From Emcibacteraceae bacterium (GTDB lineage Bacteria > Pseudomonadota > Alphaproteobacteria > Sphingomonadales > Emcibacteraceae), in assembly GCA_021774795.1 (NCBI GenBank), contig JAJFIR010000031.1, forward strand, positions 434,001 through 498,000: a stretch of 64,000 nt of DNA, read 5' to 3'. Position 1 is the stretch's first letter, and every line of letters begins with the position of its first letter. A model generated the notes under the pieces. It was not told where the DNA came from. It was given only the letters and a program-made list of their open reading frames with translations, and ran no database searches. Of the stretch, positions 46,111-54,840 are shown in pieces. The position numbers and the translations under genes were made by a program.

Positions 46111-49044
46111 ATGAAAAATATTTCCAATCAATCCCTGTCCACCGAAGGTCATGTGAAAGCGGTACTTGGTCCGACGAATACCGGAAAAACCCACCTCGCC
46201 ATTGAACGGATGCTAGGTCACGCATCTGGCATGATCGGGTTGCCCCTGCGCCTGTTGGCACGCGAAATATATGACCGTATTGTCGCCAAGCAAGGTGCAC
46301 TTCACGTGGCCTTGATTACTGGTGAAGAAAAAATTATCCCAAAACATGCTCGGTATTTTGTGTGCACCGTTGAAAGTATGCCGATTGAAAGAAAGGTAGA
46401 CTTTTTGGCGATTGATGAAGTGCAACTTGCATCCGATATGGACCGGGGGCATGTTTTTACCGATAGGCTGCTTCGTGCGCGTGGCCGTCATGAAACAATG
46501 CTTTTGGGATCAGAAACCATTAGGCCGCTTATAAAGCGACTTGTCCCGGATGTGGAATTTATCACGCGCCCACGATTTTCCGAACTTATATATGTTGAGC
46601 CAAAGAAATTAAGCCGACTGCCACAGCGAAGTGCCTTGATCACTTTTAGCACCGCTAATGTTTATGCTTATGCGGAAATGTTACGCCGGTCAAAGGGCGG
46701 CGTTGCCGTCGTAATGGGTGCTCTAAGCCCACGAACGAGAAACGCTCAGGTGGAACTTTATCAGAATGGCGATGTAGATTATGTGGTTGCGACTGATGCA
46801 ATTGGTATGGGCCTTAATATGGATATTGATCATGTTTCATTTGCCGCCACCTCGAAATTTGATGGCAGGCAGATGCGTGACCTCAATGCTGCCGAACTAT
46901 CGCAAATTGCCGGACGCGCCGGGCGTTATATGAATAACGGAACGTTCGGATGTCTTACTGAAGGGGCGGATTATCAACATGGTCTTGATCCAGAATTGAT
47001 ATATGCGGTTGAAAACCATCAATTTGCCCCCCTCACCGTTTTGCAATGGCGAAATGTTTTTCTGGATTTCACGCGGGCAGATACGGTGATTCGGTCGTTA
47101 AATGCTATTCCAGAACGATTTGGCCTGACCCGTGCACAGGAAAGACTGGATTTGCAGACATTTAGAAATTTATCTGAAAATGGTGAGATCAAACCTAAGT
47201 TGGGCGGTGCTGCGGCGGTAAAAACATTATGGGAGATATGCCAGATCCCTGACTTTAGACAAGTGTCTGATGATGAACATGCAAAATTATGTGCAAGTAT
47301 TTTTCGGCAGATTTCAGCGGATAACGGGCTAATTCAAGAAGACTGGTTTGCTAACATGGTAAAGCCGCTTAATCGAATGGACGGGGATATTGATACGTTG
47401 TCTGCACGGATTTCTCATGTCCGTACTTTGACCTATATATCCAACCGAAATGATTGGTGTGAAAATCAAAAATATTGGCAATCGACAACAAGAGATATTG
47501 AAGACAGGCTATCAGATGCGCTACATGAACGGTTGAGACAACGATTTGTTAACAAACGCACGTCGATATTAATGAGGGAATTACGCCAAAAGGGAAAATT
47601 AATGGCAAATATAGAAACAGACGGCAGTATTTTCGTCGAAGACCATTTTATTGGCACTATAGAAGGCTTTCATTTTAAAGAAGATGAAGGGGCTTTTGGT
47701 GAAGACAGTAAAACGTTGAGAAGTGCTGCTAACAAGGTTCTCGCAGAAGAAATTAAAAAACGTGCGGAGGAATTTAATACCGTAGAAGACGGAGAAATCA
47801 GTCTTATTTTTGGCGACCCTCTAACCAGGAGCACCATGAATTGGCGCGGTATTGTTGTTGGACGCATTGCGAAGGGAGCAAGCATTTTAACTCCCAAGGC
47901 GATTGTGCAGCCGACACCAATCCTTCAAGGTGACGAATTAAATATAGTGCAAGCAAGGTTGGATAGGTGGCTTGACGCACATATATCAGAAACCTTAACA
48001 CCGCTATTTGCCTTACAGGAAGCGGTGAATGGTGCCAAAGATGAAGAAGGTAACGAGCGAATAAATGGCATGGCGCGGGGGATTGCCTTTCAAATGGTCG
48101 AAAAGCTTGGTACCATTCCAAGGCGGTTAATAGCAAAAGATTTTAAAGAAGTAGACCGCGAAGGTAGATTTCAGATTAAAAAGTTGGGGGTGTGGCTTGG
48201 TGCAACGAGCCTTTATATTCCTACATTACTCAAACCGGCCCCGGCTCAGCTGCGGCTCTTACTATGGGCACTTTATAACGATCAGGATAATCTACCCGAT
48301 ATACCGCCAGCGGGGCTTTGTACTATAAAAGTTGATCAAAAAGCCTCACGGATATTCTATGAGGTTTCTGGTTATCGCGTTGTTGGCAAAAATGCTGTTC
48401 GTCTTGATATGCTTGAGCGGCTCGCAAATGCGGCGCGCGAAGTTTCAATGAAGGGCCCTTTTGAAATGGATGCTGATTTGATGAGCTTAGTCGGCACAAG
48501 TGGAGACGATTTCATAGAAATAATGAAGTATCTTGGCTACATTACTAAAGAGGTTGAGGCTGAAGAAGCTGAAGAAATATTAGCGAAACGGGATGATGTT
48601 AGTGATGACAAGAAAAATGACGCAAAAGTGGATTTAAAAACTGAAACGAAAAGTGATGTTGAAGAAGCCATTGCGACTAAAGATGAAAGCACGCCGGATA
48701 CTGCGGAAATAGCTGACGCAGCCATAAGCGATAGTGATGGCGAAAATGTAGCAGTAGAAAGTAAGTCTAAAGCGGATAAATCGGAAGATATTGAAAAATC
48801 AGAGAAGGTAATTTTATTTTTTCATCAGCCTGAAGGACTTCGTAAAAAGGGCAATAGAACATCTAGTCAGAAACCCCGTAGACGCGAAAACAAAAAATCC
48901 ACAAAAGAAAGCAAAGCCGCTCAGAATAATAAGGTCGTTAGAAACAAAAATAAGAAACTGAAAGCAAACAACGTTCCACTTGACCCGGATTCACCGTTTG
49001 CGGCACTTGCGGGTCTAAAAGAACAATTAAAAGGTAAAAAGTAA
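46111..49044 (+). CDS. SUV3-like DEAD/DEAH-box helicase
   Basis: Large alphaproteobacterial helicase related to mitochondrial SUV3. Residues 20-27 (GPTNTGKT) are the Walker A motif, DEVQ (about 105) is motif II, and motif VI is QIAGRAGRYMN. A helical domain follows to about 800. The last 170 residues are low-complexity: first Glu/Asp/Lys-rich (SDDKKNDAKVD and similar), then Lys/Arg-rich, ending FAALAGLKEQLKGKK, the conserved alphaproteobacterial C-terminal tail. At 977 residues it fits the family. RNA unwinding in turnover is the inferred role. The S4 gene begins directly after its stop codon. Confidence 0.9.
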   Translation: MKNISNQSLSTEGHVKAVLGPTNTGKTHLAIERMLGHASGMIGLPLRLLAREIYDRIVAKQGALHVALITGEEKIIPKHARYFVCTVESMPIERKVDFLAIDEVQLASDMDRGHVFTDRLLRARGRHETMLLGSETIRPLIKRLVPDVEFITRPRFSELIYVEPKKLSRLPQRSALITFSTANVYAYAEMLRRSKGGVAVVMGALSPRTRNAQVELYQNGDVDYVVATDAIGMGLNMDIDHVSFAATSKFDGRQMRDLNAAELSQIAGRAGRYMNNGTFGCLTEGADYQHGLDPELIYAVENHQFAPLTVLQWRNVFLDFTRADTVIRSLNAIPERFGLTRAQERLDLQTFRNLSENGEIKPKLGGAAAVKTLWEICQIPDFRQVSDDEHAKLCASIFRQISADNGLIQEDWFANMVKPLNRMDGDIDTLSARISHVRTLTYISNRNDWCENQKYWQSTTRDIEDRLSDALHERLRQRFVNKRTSILMRELRQKGKLMANIETDGSIFVEDHFIGTIEGFHFKEDEGAFGEDSKTLRSAANKVLAEEIKKRAEEFNTVEDGEISLIFGDPLTRSTMNWRGIVVGRIAKGASILTPKAIVQPTPILQGDELNIVQARLDRWLDAHISETLTPLFALQEAVNGAKDEEGNERINGMARGIAFQMVEKLGTIPRRLIAKDFKEVDREGRFQIKKLGVWLGATSLYIPTLLKPAPAQLRLLLWALYNDQDNLPDIPPAGLCTIKVDQKASRIFYEVSGYRVVGKNAVRLDMLERLANAAREVSMKGPFEMDADLMSLVGTSGDDFIEIMKYLGYITKEVEAEEAEEILAKRDDVSDDKKNDAKVDLKTETKSDVEEAIATKDESTPDTAEIADAAISDSDGENVAVESKSKADKSEDIEKSEKVILFFHQPEGLRKKGNRTSSQKPRRRENKKSTKESKAAQNNKVVRNKNKKLKANNVPLDPDSPFAALAGLKEQLKGKK

Positions 49045-49425
49045 ATGCCGGAAGCCAGGCTTTCCCAACGCATAGATGTTTGGCTTTGGCACGCACGGTT
49101 TTATAAAACGCGGTCTCTGGCTACAAAAATGATACGTGGCGGCAAAGTGCGTTTGAATGGAAATCTTTGTAAAAAGGCAAGCTCTTTGATTGCCTGTGAC
49201 GATATTCTTACATTTATACGTTCCGACGAAATATTAATTGCTAAAATTCTATCAATCGGCACCCGCCGCGGACCAGCACCTGAGGCACAATTGTTATATG
49301 AAGATTTAACACCACCAAAGGAAGAATATAAACAAGATACCAAAGATGTGGTTGCCGCGCGACCACGAGGTTCGGGTCGTCCGACGAAAACCCAGCGTCG
49401 TGCCATTGATAAATTGATGAATTGA
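49045..49425 (+). CDS. hslR: S4-domain RNA-binding protein (Hsp15-like)
   Basis: A 126-residue protein with an S4 RNA-binding domain at about 6-65: RIDVWLWHARFYKTRSLATKMI and GKVRLNGNLCKKASSLIACDD. The tail is basic and Arg/Pro-rich (AARPRGSGRPTKTQRRA). E. coli Hsp15 rescues 50S subunits with a stalled tRNA. The start codon abuts the helicase stop codon, so the two are read together. In most alphaproteobacteria fdxA and carD come next; here about 4 kb of accessory genes intervene. Confidence 0.9.
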   Translation: MPEARLSQRIDVWLWHARFYKTRSLATKMIRGGKVRLNGNLCKKASSLIACDDILTFIRSDEILIAKILSIGTRRGPAPEAQLLYEDLTPPKEEYKQDTKDVVAARPRGSGRPTKTQRRAIDKLMN

Positions 49426-49824
49426 TGAATAAATAAACAGATATTTCCACTATTAATTTAATTATGATTCGTGCGATAAGCAACTTTTTATTAACCATTA
49501 TTTTCCCATAAAGGGACAGAATTCGGAAACCTTTACCTTAATATATTGTTTTCTTTATTATCAATAAGTTAATCAGAAAAAACTATAATTAAAGTAGATA
49601 GTGTGACTATTTTATCTCAAAATAAACACAAATTTTCTGTTATATTTTGACCCCTAATTTTGATTATGTTAAAATCAAATCAGAAGAGTGGACTGAGTGG
49701 CTCTGATAAAACTTAAATAATTATATCTCGAGAATTGAATAATACTCAATCCTTGAAAATATTAAATGTAACCTAAATAATCTTGTTTTTTTGACAAGAA
49801 GTTATTGAAGAAGAGTATAAGAGT
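49426..49824. other. 399-base AT-rich intergenic region with two small inverted repeats
   Basis: No reading frame or promoter is convincing. Two adjacent inverted repeats were seen: TTTGATT against AATCAAA (about 49659-49679) and ATCAGA against TCTGAT (49679-49707); the second encloses the direct repeat GAGTGG-ACT-GAGTGG. They share the central ATCA, so the two hairpins exclude each other. The hslR transcript may end here. Confidence 0.5.
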
Positions 49825-50520
49825 ATGATCAAAAAAATAGCAGTATTAACGGTAGCAGCAGTTACCGCTACTACCTTAATGAACGCACCCTCCCAAGCAG
49901 CAACGTTGGATTTTACGAAAGACACATTCATCGGTGCGAGTGGACCGTTTGCAGGGACTGGCTATACTATTTCAGTTGTTGGCGGAACATTATCTACTAA
50001 TCAATCTCAAGATGGCAATACTTGTGTTGGCCTCGATTGTATTAGGGATGGTATTGGTGTAAGTGACGGCAATGGAAATCAGGATGATGATGATGAGATA
50101 TCATCACGTAACGGCCAGTCGCTTACCATTACTTTTGATACTGCAATCAGAATTACGGGGCTTGCATTTTTAGATTTATTTATGGATGACGAATCTAATA
50201 ATCGTGAAAAAGCCCATGTGGCATATACGGGTGGGTCTATGGATTTTCTTGCTGATCCTAACCAGGTGCGGTTTGATGGATCAAGCGGATTTTTAAATGT
50301 AACCGGCCTCAATCTCTTTACAAGTTTTTTAACATTCACCGTTGCCGATGGCATTTTGCAAGGTCGTGAATATGGTGATTATGCGCTTGCCAGCGTTTCC
50401 GCCGTGCCTTTACCGCCGGCGGTTGTTATGTTCGGTGTTGCACTTAGTGGTGTTGGTTTCATGGCACGTCGCCGCAGAAAAAGCGGTTCGAATACGAGAA
50501 GCGGTTCGAACATTCAATAA
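49825..50520 (+). CDS. VPLPA-CTERM sorting-signal protein, copy 1
   Basis: A 231-residue secreted protein with a signal peptide (about 1-26, ending SQA) and a C-terminal sorting tripartite signal: VPLPPA, a hydrophobic helix (VVMFGVALSGVGFM) and a basic cluster (ARRRRK). This is the VPLPA-CTERM type of PEP-CTERM-like signals, processed by an exosortase that is not in this window. The mature part (TLDFTKDTFIGASGPFAG, DNREKAHVAYTGGS-like strands) is a beta-rich domain shared with the copy at 50944. Function unknown; surface or matrix placement is inferred. Confidence 0.85.
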   Translation: MIKKIAVLTVAAVTATTLMNAPSQAATLDFTKDTFIGASGPFAGTGYTISVVGGTLSTNQSQDGNTCVGLDCIRDGIGVSDGNGNQDDDDEISSRNGQSLTITFDTAIRITGLAFLDLFMDDESNNREKAHVAYTGGSMDFLADPNQVRFDGSSGFLNVTGLNLFTSFLTFTVADGILQGREYGDYALASVSAVPLPPAVVMFGVALSGVGFMARRRRKSGSNTRSGSNIQ

Positions 50521-50565
50521 TTTCCAAAATGCGGATTTTTCGCATCCGAATAATAAAGATCAATT

Positions 50566-50618
50566 AAATGCCGAATTATAAAACTGCTTAATGTAGTATT
50601 TGATAGTTCGGCATTTTT
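50566..50618 (+). terminator. Rho-independent terminator after VPLPA copy 1
   Basis: AAATGCCGAA (50566-50575) pairs perfectly with TTCGGCATTT (50607-50616) and a T-run follows to 50618. The 31-base loop contains a small inner stem (ACTGC against GTAGT). A second, smaller stem (ATGCG against CGCAT) lies just upstream at about 50529-50545. Confidence 0.7.
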
Positions 50619-50937
50619 GTATCTAATGGCTACCAGCAATAATGATTCGGGGCATAAAGGAGTTGATCGACAGGTTGGATTTGCGTCATGCTAACCGTTA
50701 AATAATTTAATTTTCATAGACGTTAACCATGGCAAATTTGTATTTTCAATCACTTAGAACGTATAGAAGAATTAGACTTTAACCATATTAATATATTAGG
50801 CAGGTTTTTGTTAATATATATGCTCTAGTTTTTGATGCAACAGGCACTTTCTGGTACTTTAATTGAGCTAATAGATTTGTATTTTGAAGCGGTCATTCAC
50901 TGTAACGTGTCTTTAAAATTAATTGGATATAGGGTAA
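50619..50937. other. Intergenic region between the two VPLPA-CTERM genes
   Basis: After the terminator at 50566-50618 about 320 AT-rich bases precede the second copy. I found no clear promoter and no similarity to the region upstream of the first copy, so the duplication does not appear to include the control region. Confidence 0.5.
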
Positions 50938-50943
50938 ATGAGT

Positions 50944-51579
50944 ATGAAAAACAGTTTAAAGAGTTTTATTGGGGCACTTGCATTTTCTTGTATGTTTGTT
51001 TCAAATTCCGGCGCAGAAACGCTTGATTTTACAAAGAATCCTTTTGTTGGTAGTAGTGGCTCCTTTGCTGGCACTATATATACTATCACCGCAATTGGCG
51101 GTTCTTTATCCTGGGGCCAGAACGAGGATGGCGGCAGTTGCTTTGGCTTGGCTTGTCAGAAAGACGGACTGGGTGTTGATGATGATGAAATCAGTATTGG
51201 CGATGAGCGGATTAGAATTCAATTTGATGACTTTATCACTATTTCCGGTTTTGCATTTTTGGATCTTTTTACCAGTACAAATGGAAACATGCATGAAAGA
51301 GCAGTTGTAGAATATGATGGCGGCTCAACATTTTTCGATAGTCTGGACGATGAAACACCAAACGGGGACAGTGGTTTTAGAATGGTTACAGGACTGAATA
51401 TATTCACTAACTTTTTAGTATTTTCCGCTGGTGGATTGAACGATGATGTCGGTGTTGACGATTACGCGCTTGCCGCAATAGTGTCACCTGTTCCGATTCC
51501 TCCCGCATTGTTGATGTTTGGCGCAGCACTTGGCGGTATCGGGTTTTTAAGCCGCCGCCGCAAATTTGTTCGTGAATAA
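50944..51579 (+). CDS. VPLPA-CTERM sorting-signal protein, copy 2
   Basis: Paralog of the protein at 49825. The mature N-terminus (TLDFTKNPFVGSSGSFAGTIYTI) and the middle (FAFLDLF, VTGLNIFTNFLVFS) follow copy 1 closely, including a Cys-containing motif (CFGLACQKDG against CVGLDCIRDG). The C-terminal signal is VPIPPA, a hydrophobic helix and RRRKFVRE. AGGG at 50931-50934 gives better spacing to the ATG at 50944 than to the one at 50938, two codons upstream in frame. Function unknown. Confidence 0.83.
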   Translation: MKNSLKSFIGALAFSCMFVSNSGAETLDFTKNPFVGSSGSFAGTIYTITAIGGSLSWGQNEDGGSCFGLACQKDGLGVDDDEISIGDERIRIQFDDFITISGFAFLDLFTSTNGNMHERAVVEYDGGSTFFDSLDDETPNGDSGFRMVTGLNIFTNFLVFSAGGLNDDVGVDDYALAAIVSPVPIPPALLMFGAALGGIGFLSRRRKFVRE

Positions 51580-51676
51580 TCAAGCTACTTAAATTTTAAA
51601 GAAATTTGTAATCTTACATTAAACTACTGTTAATTGAATGACATTATAATACTTCACAACAGTTGAGGATATTATT

Positions 51677-52198
51677 GTGGCATTTCTTTTTAAAACATTG
51701 TTTTTTTGTGGACTGGTTACTTTATCAGTATCGTTTTATGGAGACGATTTGATTAGAATTATCAATCAAGGGTCACTTCCCAGCAAAAGCAATAACTCAA
51801 ACAGTTCATCGTCCAATGCAAATATAGTACATACTCTAAAAATTCCCAGACAAAATGATGGTCATTATTGGCTGGACATGAATGCAAGTGGTAACAATAT
51901 CAGATTCATTGTTGATACCGGCGCAAGCTATGTAACATTAAGTCACCGGGACGCAGAACAATTAAACCTCCATTTAAGTGAAAATGATTATGATGTTCCG
52001 ATGAACACTGCGGGCGGACTTACGACCATGGCAGCGGCCAATATCGATGTGTTAACTTTTGGGTCTATTGAGCTTTATGACGTAAAAGCATTTGTCGCAA
52101 GAGAAGGCATGCTAAATGTTTCATTACTCGGGATGAATTACCTGAATCGGTTAGATCGTTTTGAGTTTCGCGATCGGCAGCTTATTTTTGAACAATAA
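51677..52198 (+). CDS. Membrane-anchored retroviral-type aspartic protease (TIGR02281 family)
   Basis: A 173-residue protein with an N-terminal membrane helix (about 3-22), a Ser/Asn-rich linker (about 35-50) and a clan AA aspartic protease domain. The catalytic motif is FIVDTGAS (D80), followed by VTLSHRDAEQLNL and LLGMNYLNRL, which gives the second family signature. It should act as a dimer in the periplasm. The start is GTG at 51677 with TTGAGGAT upstream. A TTAA-N7-TTAA sequence (51619-51633) precedes it. Confidence 0.88.
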   Translation: MAFLFKTLFFCGLVTLSVSFYGDDLIRIINQGSLPSKSNNSNSSSSNANIVHTLKIPRQNDGHYWLDMNASGNNIRFIVDTGASYVTLSHRDAEQLNLHLSENDYDVPMNTAGGLTTMAAANIDVLTFGSIELYDVKAFVAREGMLNVSLLGMNYLNRLDRFEFRDRQLIFEQ

Positions 52199-52218
52199 TA
52201 GAAGAACAATAATATATA

Positions 52219-52246
52219 TTGACACTGTAAACATTATTTCTAAAAT
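52219..52246 (+). promoter_or_regulatory. Sigma-70-type promoter of the TetR gene
   Basis: A perfect TTGACA (52219-52224) and TAAAAT (52241-52246) are 16 bases apart, 29 bases before the start codon. One of the best promoter matches in the window; a start near 52253 would leave a short leader. Confidence 0.65.
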
Positions 52247-52275
52247 AGCGTCTGGGGAATAATGTTATAGTTGTA

Positions 52276-52890
52276 ATGAATATTAAAAAATCTACATATC
52301 ATCATGGAAACTTGCGTGAAGTATTAATATCTTCTGCCCTTGAAATACTTAAAGAAGGAACGCTGCAAGATTTAAGCCTTAGAGCACTGGCCCGCAAGGC
52401 TGGTGTATCACAGACGGCACCTTACAGACATTTTGAAGATAAAGAAGCTTTGATCGTTGTTTTAATGCAGGAAGGTTCAAGCTTGCTTCAGGACAGTATG
52501 CGTGTTGCGTGCGAAAGTTCCGATGGACCCGTCGACCAACTTATCAATCTCGGATTGGCATATTATGATTTTTCTCAGCAACATCCGGCTCACTTTAGAT
52601 TGATGTTTGGTGGAAGCCTTGAATGTAAGGAAAAATACTCTGAACTCGTCGAAACAGAGCAAAAAGGTGGTGAAATTGTTAGATTTGTTGTTAATGAATG
52701 TATGAAACTACCACACGCGCCGGAAATTTCACCGGATATAGTGCGTTTAACATGTTGGTCTCTGGTGCATGGCCTCGCCAACCTTATTTTAAACGATGTT
52801 ATTCAAGATGATATCTTGAAGGGTGATGATAAAAGAACGGTTGTAAGCCAAGCTATATCCTTTTATACAAGATCAATGTTTGAGAAGTAA
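52276..52890 (+). CDS. TetR/AcrR family transcriptional regulator
   Basis: A 204-residue regulator. The N-terminal helix-turn-helix is clear (HHGNLREVLISSALEILKEG, SLRALARKAGVSQTAPYRHFEDKEAL), and the C-terminal domain has the WHG-type pattern (HFRLMFGG, LTCWSLVHGLANLIL). There is no divergent transporter gene next to it, so its target cannot be read from position; the TerB-like gene 43 bases downstream is co-directional. Confidence 0.88.
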   Translation: MNIKKSTYHHGNLREVLISSALEILKEGTLQDLSLRALARKAGVSQTAPYRHFEDKEALIVVLMQEGSSLLQDSMRVACESSDGPVDQLINLGLAYYDFSQQHPAHFRLMFGGSLECKEKYSELVETEQKGGEIVRFVVNECMKLPHAPEISPDIVRLTCWSLVHGLANLILNDVIQDDILKGDDKRTVVSQAISFYTRSMFEK

Positions 52891-52933
52891 GCCTCAATAA
52901 GCATAAACAATTCAATCAAGGGTAATATGTTCA

Positions 52934-53404
52934 GTGTCTATTTTTGCAAAAATTGGAACCTTATTTAACGACGATGAAATTTCAAAGTCAGCTATCAAAT
53001 CTAATGAAGTAGATGCAGAGAAATTGGCGGCAGCGGCTTTGATGGTTGAAGTGGCGGTTCAGGACGGCGATTTTACTGATAAGGAAAGACAAGCCATAGA
53101 GCGACTTTTGATAGAAAAACTAGATCTATCGCCCGACGATGCTAAAGAGTTACTTAGTCAAGCAGAAGAAAAACAAAGTCAATCTATTCAGATTTTATCT
53201 TTTACACGGGATATAAAAAATCATTTTGATGATGAAGGGCGCGTCAATATTATGGAAATGCTTTGGGGGATTGTTTTTGCGGACGGGCAAGAAGATAATT
53301 ACGAAAGCAATCTAATGCGCCGCATTGCCGGGCTGTTATATATTTCGGATAAAAAGAGCGGTGAATTACGTAAAAAAGTAATGCAAGAGAATAATCTATT
53401 ATAA
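52934..53404 (+). CDS. TerB-like (COG4103) protein
   Basis: A 156-residue, mostly helical, acidic protein of the tellurite-resistance TerB fold. AAALMVEVAVQDGDFTDKERQAIERLL and EMLWGIVFADGQEDNYESNLMRRIAGLL are the two repeated helical halves with conserved acidic residues. The name does not imply tellurite resistance. The start is GTG at 52934; AAGGG lies about 11 bases upstream. Confidence 0.83.
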   Translation: MSIFAKIGTLFNDDEISKSAIKSNEVDAEKLAAAALMVEVAVQDGDFTDKERQAIERLLIEKLDLSPDDAKELLSQAEEKQSQSIQILSFTRDIKNHFDDEGRVNIMEMLWGIVFADGQEDNYESNLMRRIAGLLYISDKKSGELRKKVMQENNLL

Positions 53405-53503
53405 ATTATAATTATAGATTTGACGTAATTCAGAAAAGTGCTATATGCAAATTATAAGTAAAATAATTTATATTTCGCCAATTGTGTAAATTAGGAGAGC
53501 TCG

Positions 53504-53842
53504 ATGACATATGTGGTCACAGAAGCATGTATTAAATGTAAATTCACAGACTGTGTTGAAGTCTGTCCTGTAGATTGTTTTTACGAAGGTGAAAACATGC
53601 TGATTATCAACCCCAGCGAATGTATTGACTGTGGGGTATGTGAACCTGAATGTCCCGCCGAAGCCATTCTTCCCGATACTGAAGATGGTATGGAAAGGTG
53701 GGCTGACCTTGCGGAAAAATATGCAGATGATTGGCCCAATATTACAGAACAGAAAGATCCTATGGAAGGCGCAGATGACGTCATATCCGAAGGTGACAAA
53801 TTTAAAAAATATTTTAGTGAAAATCCTGGCGAAGGGTCGTAA
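53504..53842 (+). CDS. fdxA: Seven-iron ferredoxin FdxA
   Basis: A 112-residue ferredoxin. The N-terminal clusters of cysteines, [18 protein letters not shown] and [16 protein letters not shown], match the Azotobacter-type 7Fe ferredoxins with one [3Fe-4S] and one [4Fe-4S] cluster. The C-terminal half is acidic and carries the family-typical [18 protein letters not shown] precedes the ATG. It is next to carD, as in most alphaproteobacteria. Confidence 0.96.
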   Translation: MTYVVTEACIKCKFTDCVEVCPVDCFYEGENMLIINPSECIDCGVCEPECPAEAILPDTEDGMERWADLAEKYADDWPNITEQKDPMEGADDVISEGDKFKKYFSENPGEGS

Positions 53843-54208
53843 CAAGCGCAATAATTGCTATAAACTCCGTGCTTCATAAGTAATGCTTTATATTGCATAT
53901 GATATGCGGGGTGTTTTTTATGTGAATTTTATGTTACACTATACGCTATAAAACATGATAGTTTAACAGGGATTGACATTAACGTACTGATTCTGAAACA
54001 ATTTTAAAAAATAGTCATTAGGTTTAGTAAAGCGAATAATAGCTTTGGCTAGGCTTTTTTGGAATTTTTTAATATTGTGCATTTGCAAAACAGCTTTCTG
54101 TATTCCCGTTCCAACTGTCTTGGATTATTTTTATATTTAATAATGAGAACTCTGGTTAGAAAATTCTAATTTTATTGATTAAACAGAGTTCGTGTGGAGA
54201 GAGTTTTA
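53843..54208. other. 366-base intergenic region with carD leader
   Basis: No reading frame. TAGC-TTTG-GCTA followed by a T-rich run at about 54040-54062 could be a weak terminator of fdxA. The last 60 bases hold an inverted repeat: AACTCTG (54148-54154) and CAGAGTT (54184-54190), with an inner TTAGAA/TTCTAA pair. This hairpin ends just before the carD ribosome binding site (GGAGAG). Confidence 0.5.
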
Positions 54209-54721
54209 ATGGCTAAATCTGAAAAATTGGAATTTTCCATCGATCAGAATATCGTTTACCCTAAGCACGGTGTGGGCAATATTACTGGCATTCAAGTACA
54301 AGAAATTTCAGGAATGTCTATCGAGTTATATGTAATTCGTTTTGAAAAAGAGAGAATGACATTAAGAGTGCCTACCGACAAAGCGGTAAGTGTCGGGATG
54401 CGATGCATATCCGATAAGGACACTATGGAAAAAGCGTTTGTTACGTTAAAAGGTAAGGCACGGATCAAGCGTACTATGTGGAGCCGGCGTGCACAGGAAT
54501 ATGAGACAAAAATCAATTCTGGCAGCATTATTTTCCTCGCCGAAGTTGTTCGTGATTTATACCGTAGCGGCGACCAATCCGAGCAATCCTATAGTGAGCG
54601 ACAAATTTTTGAAGCCGCTATCAGTCGGTTGGCACGTGAAGTGGCGGCAGTTGAAGAGATTTGCGAAAAAGAGGCCCTGATAAAATTGGAAAGTGTATTG
54701 TCGCCGGAAATAGCGGCTTGA
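54209..54721 (+). CDS. carD: CarD family transcriptional regulator
   Basis: RNA polymerase-binding factor that stabilises open complexes at promoters such as those for rRNA. The 170-residue protein has the RNAP-interacting Tudor-like domain (IVYPKHGVGNITGIQ, about 15-70) and a helical domain that binds upstream DNA (GSIIFLAEVVRDLYR, about 100-165). The ATG at 54209 with GGAGAG seven bases before is preferred; an in-frame GTG at 54194 would overlap that ribosome binding site. A strong terminator follows 24 bases after the stop. Confidence 0.96.
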   Translation: MAKSEKLEFSIDQNIVYPKHGVGNITGIQVQEISGMSIELYVIRFEKERMTLRVPTDKAVSVGMRCISDKDTMEKAFVTLKGKARIKRTMWSRRAQEYETKINSGSIIFLAEVVRDLYRSGDQSEQSYSERQIFEAAISRLAREVAAVEEICEKEALIKLESVLSPEIAA

Positions 54722-54744
54722 TTACCTTGTTCAGAGAGTTACAG

Positions 54745-54773
54745 AAAAAAGCCCGTTTCAGACGGGCTTTTTT
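54745..54773 (+). terminator. Rho-independent terminator of carD
   Basis: GCCCGT-TTCAG-ACGGGC with an A-run before and a T-run of six after; the whole AAAAAAGCCCGT/ACGGGCTTTTTT stem is perfect over 12 base pairs. It can also act on the minus strand. Confidence 0.92.
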
Positions 54774-54840
54774 GTTTCATAACGCTAATATACTTGTTAA
54801 GTCTATTTCTATCATATGATTACGCGGGACAAAATATTTT

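Noticed and set aside
49426-49824. Replication origin or attachment site in AT-rich DNA
   Set aside because: No cluster of DnaA boxes, no dnaA or gidA-type neighbours, no tRNA and no integrase; only weak inverted repeats.
52927-52933. ATG start at 52927 for the TerB-like gene
   Set aside because: It is out of frame with the coding sequence; the in-frame GTG at 52934 is needed.
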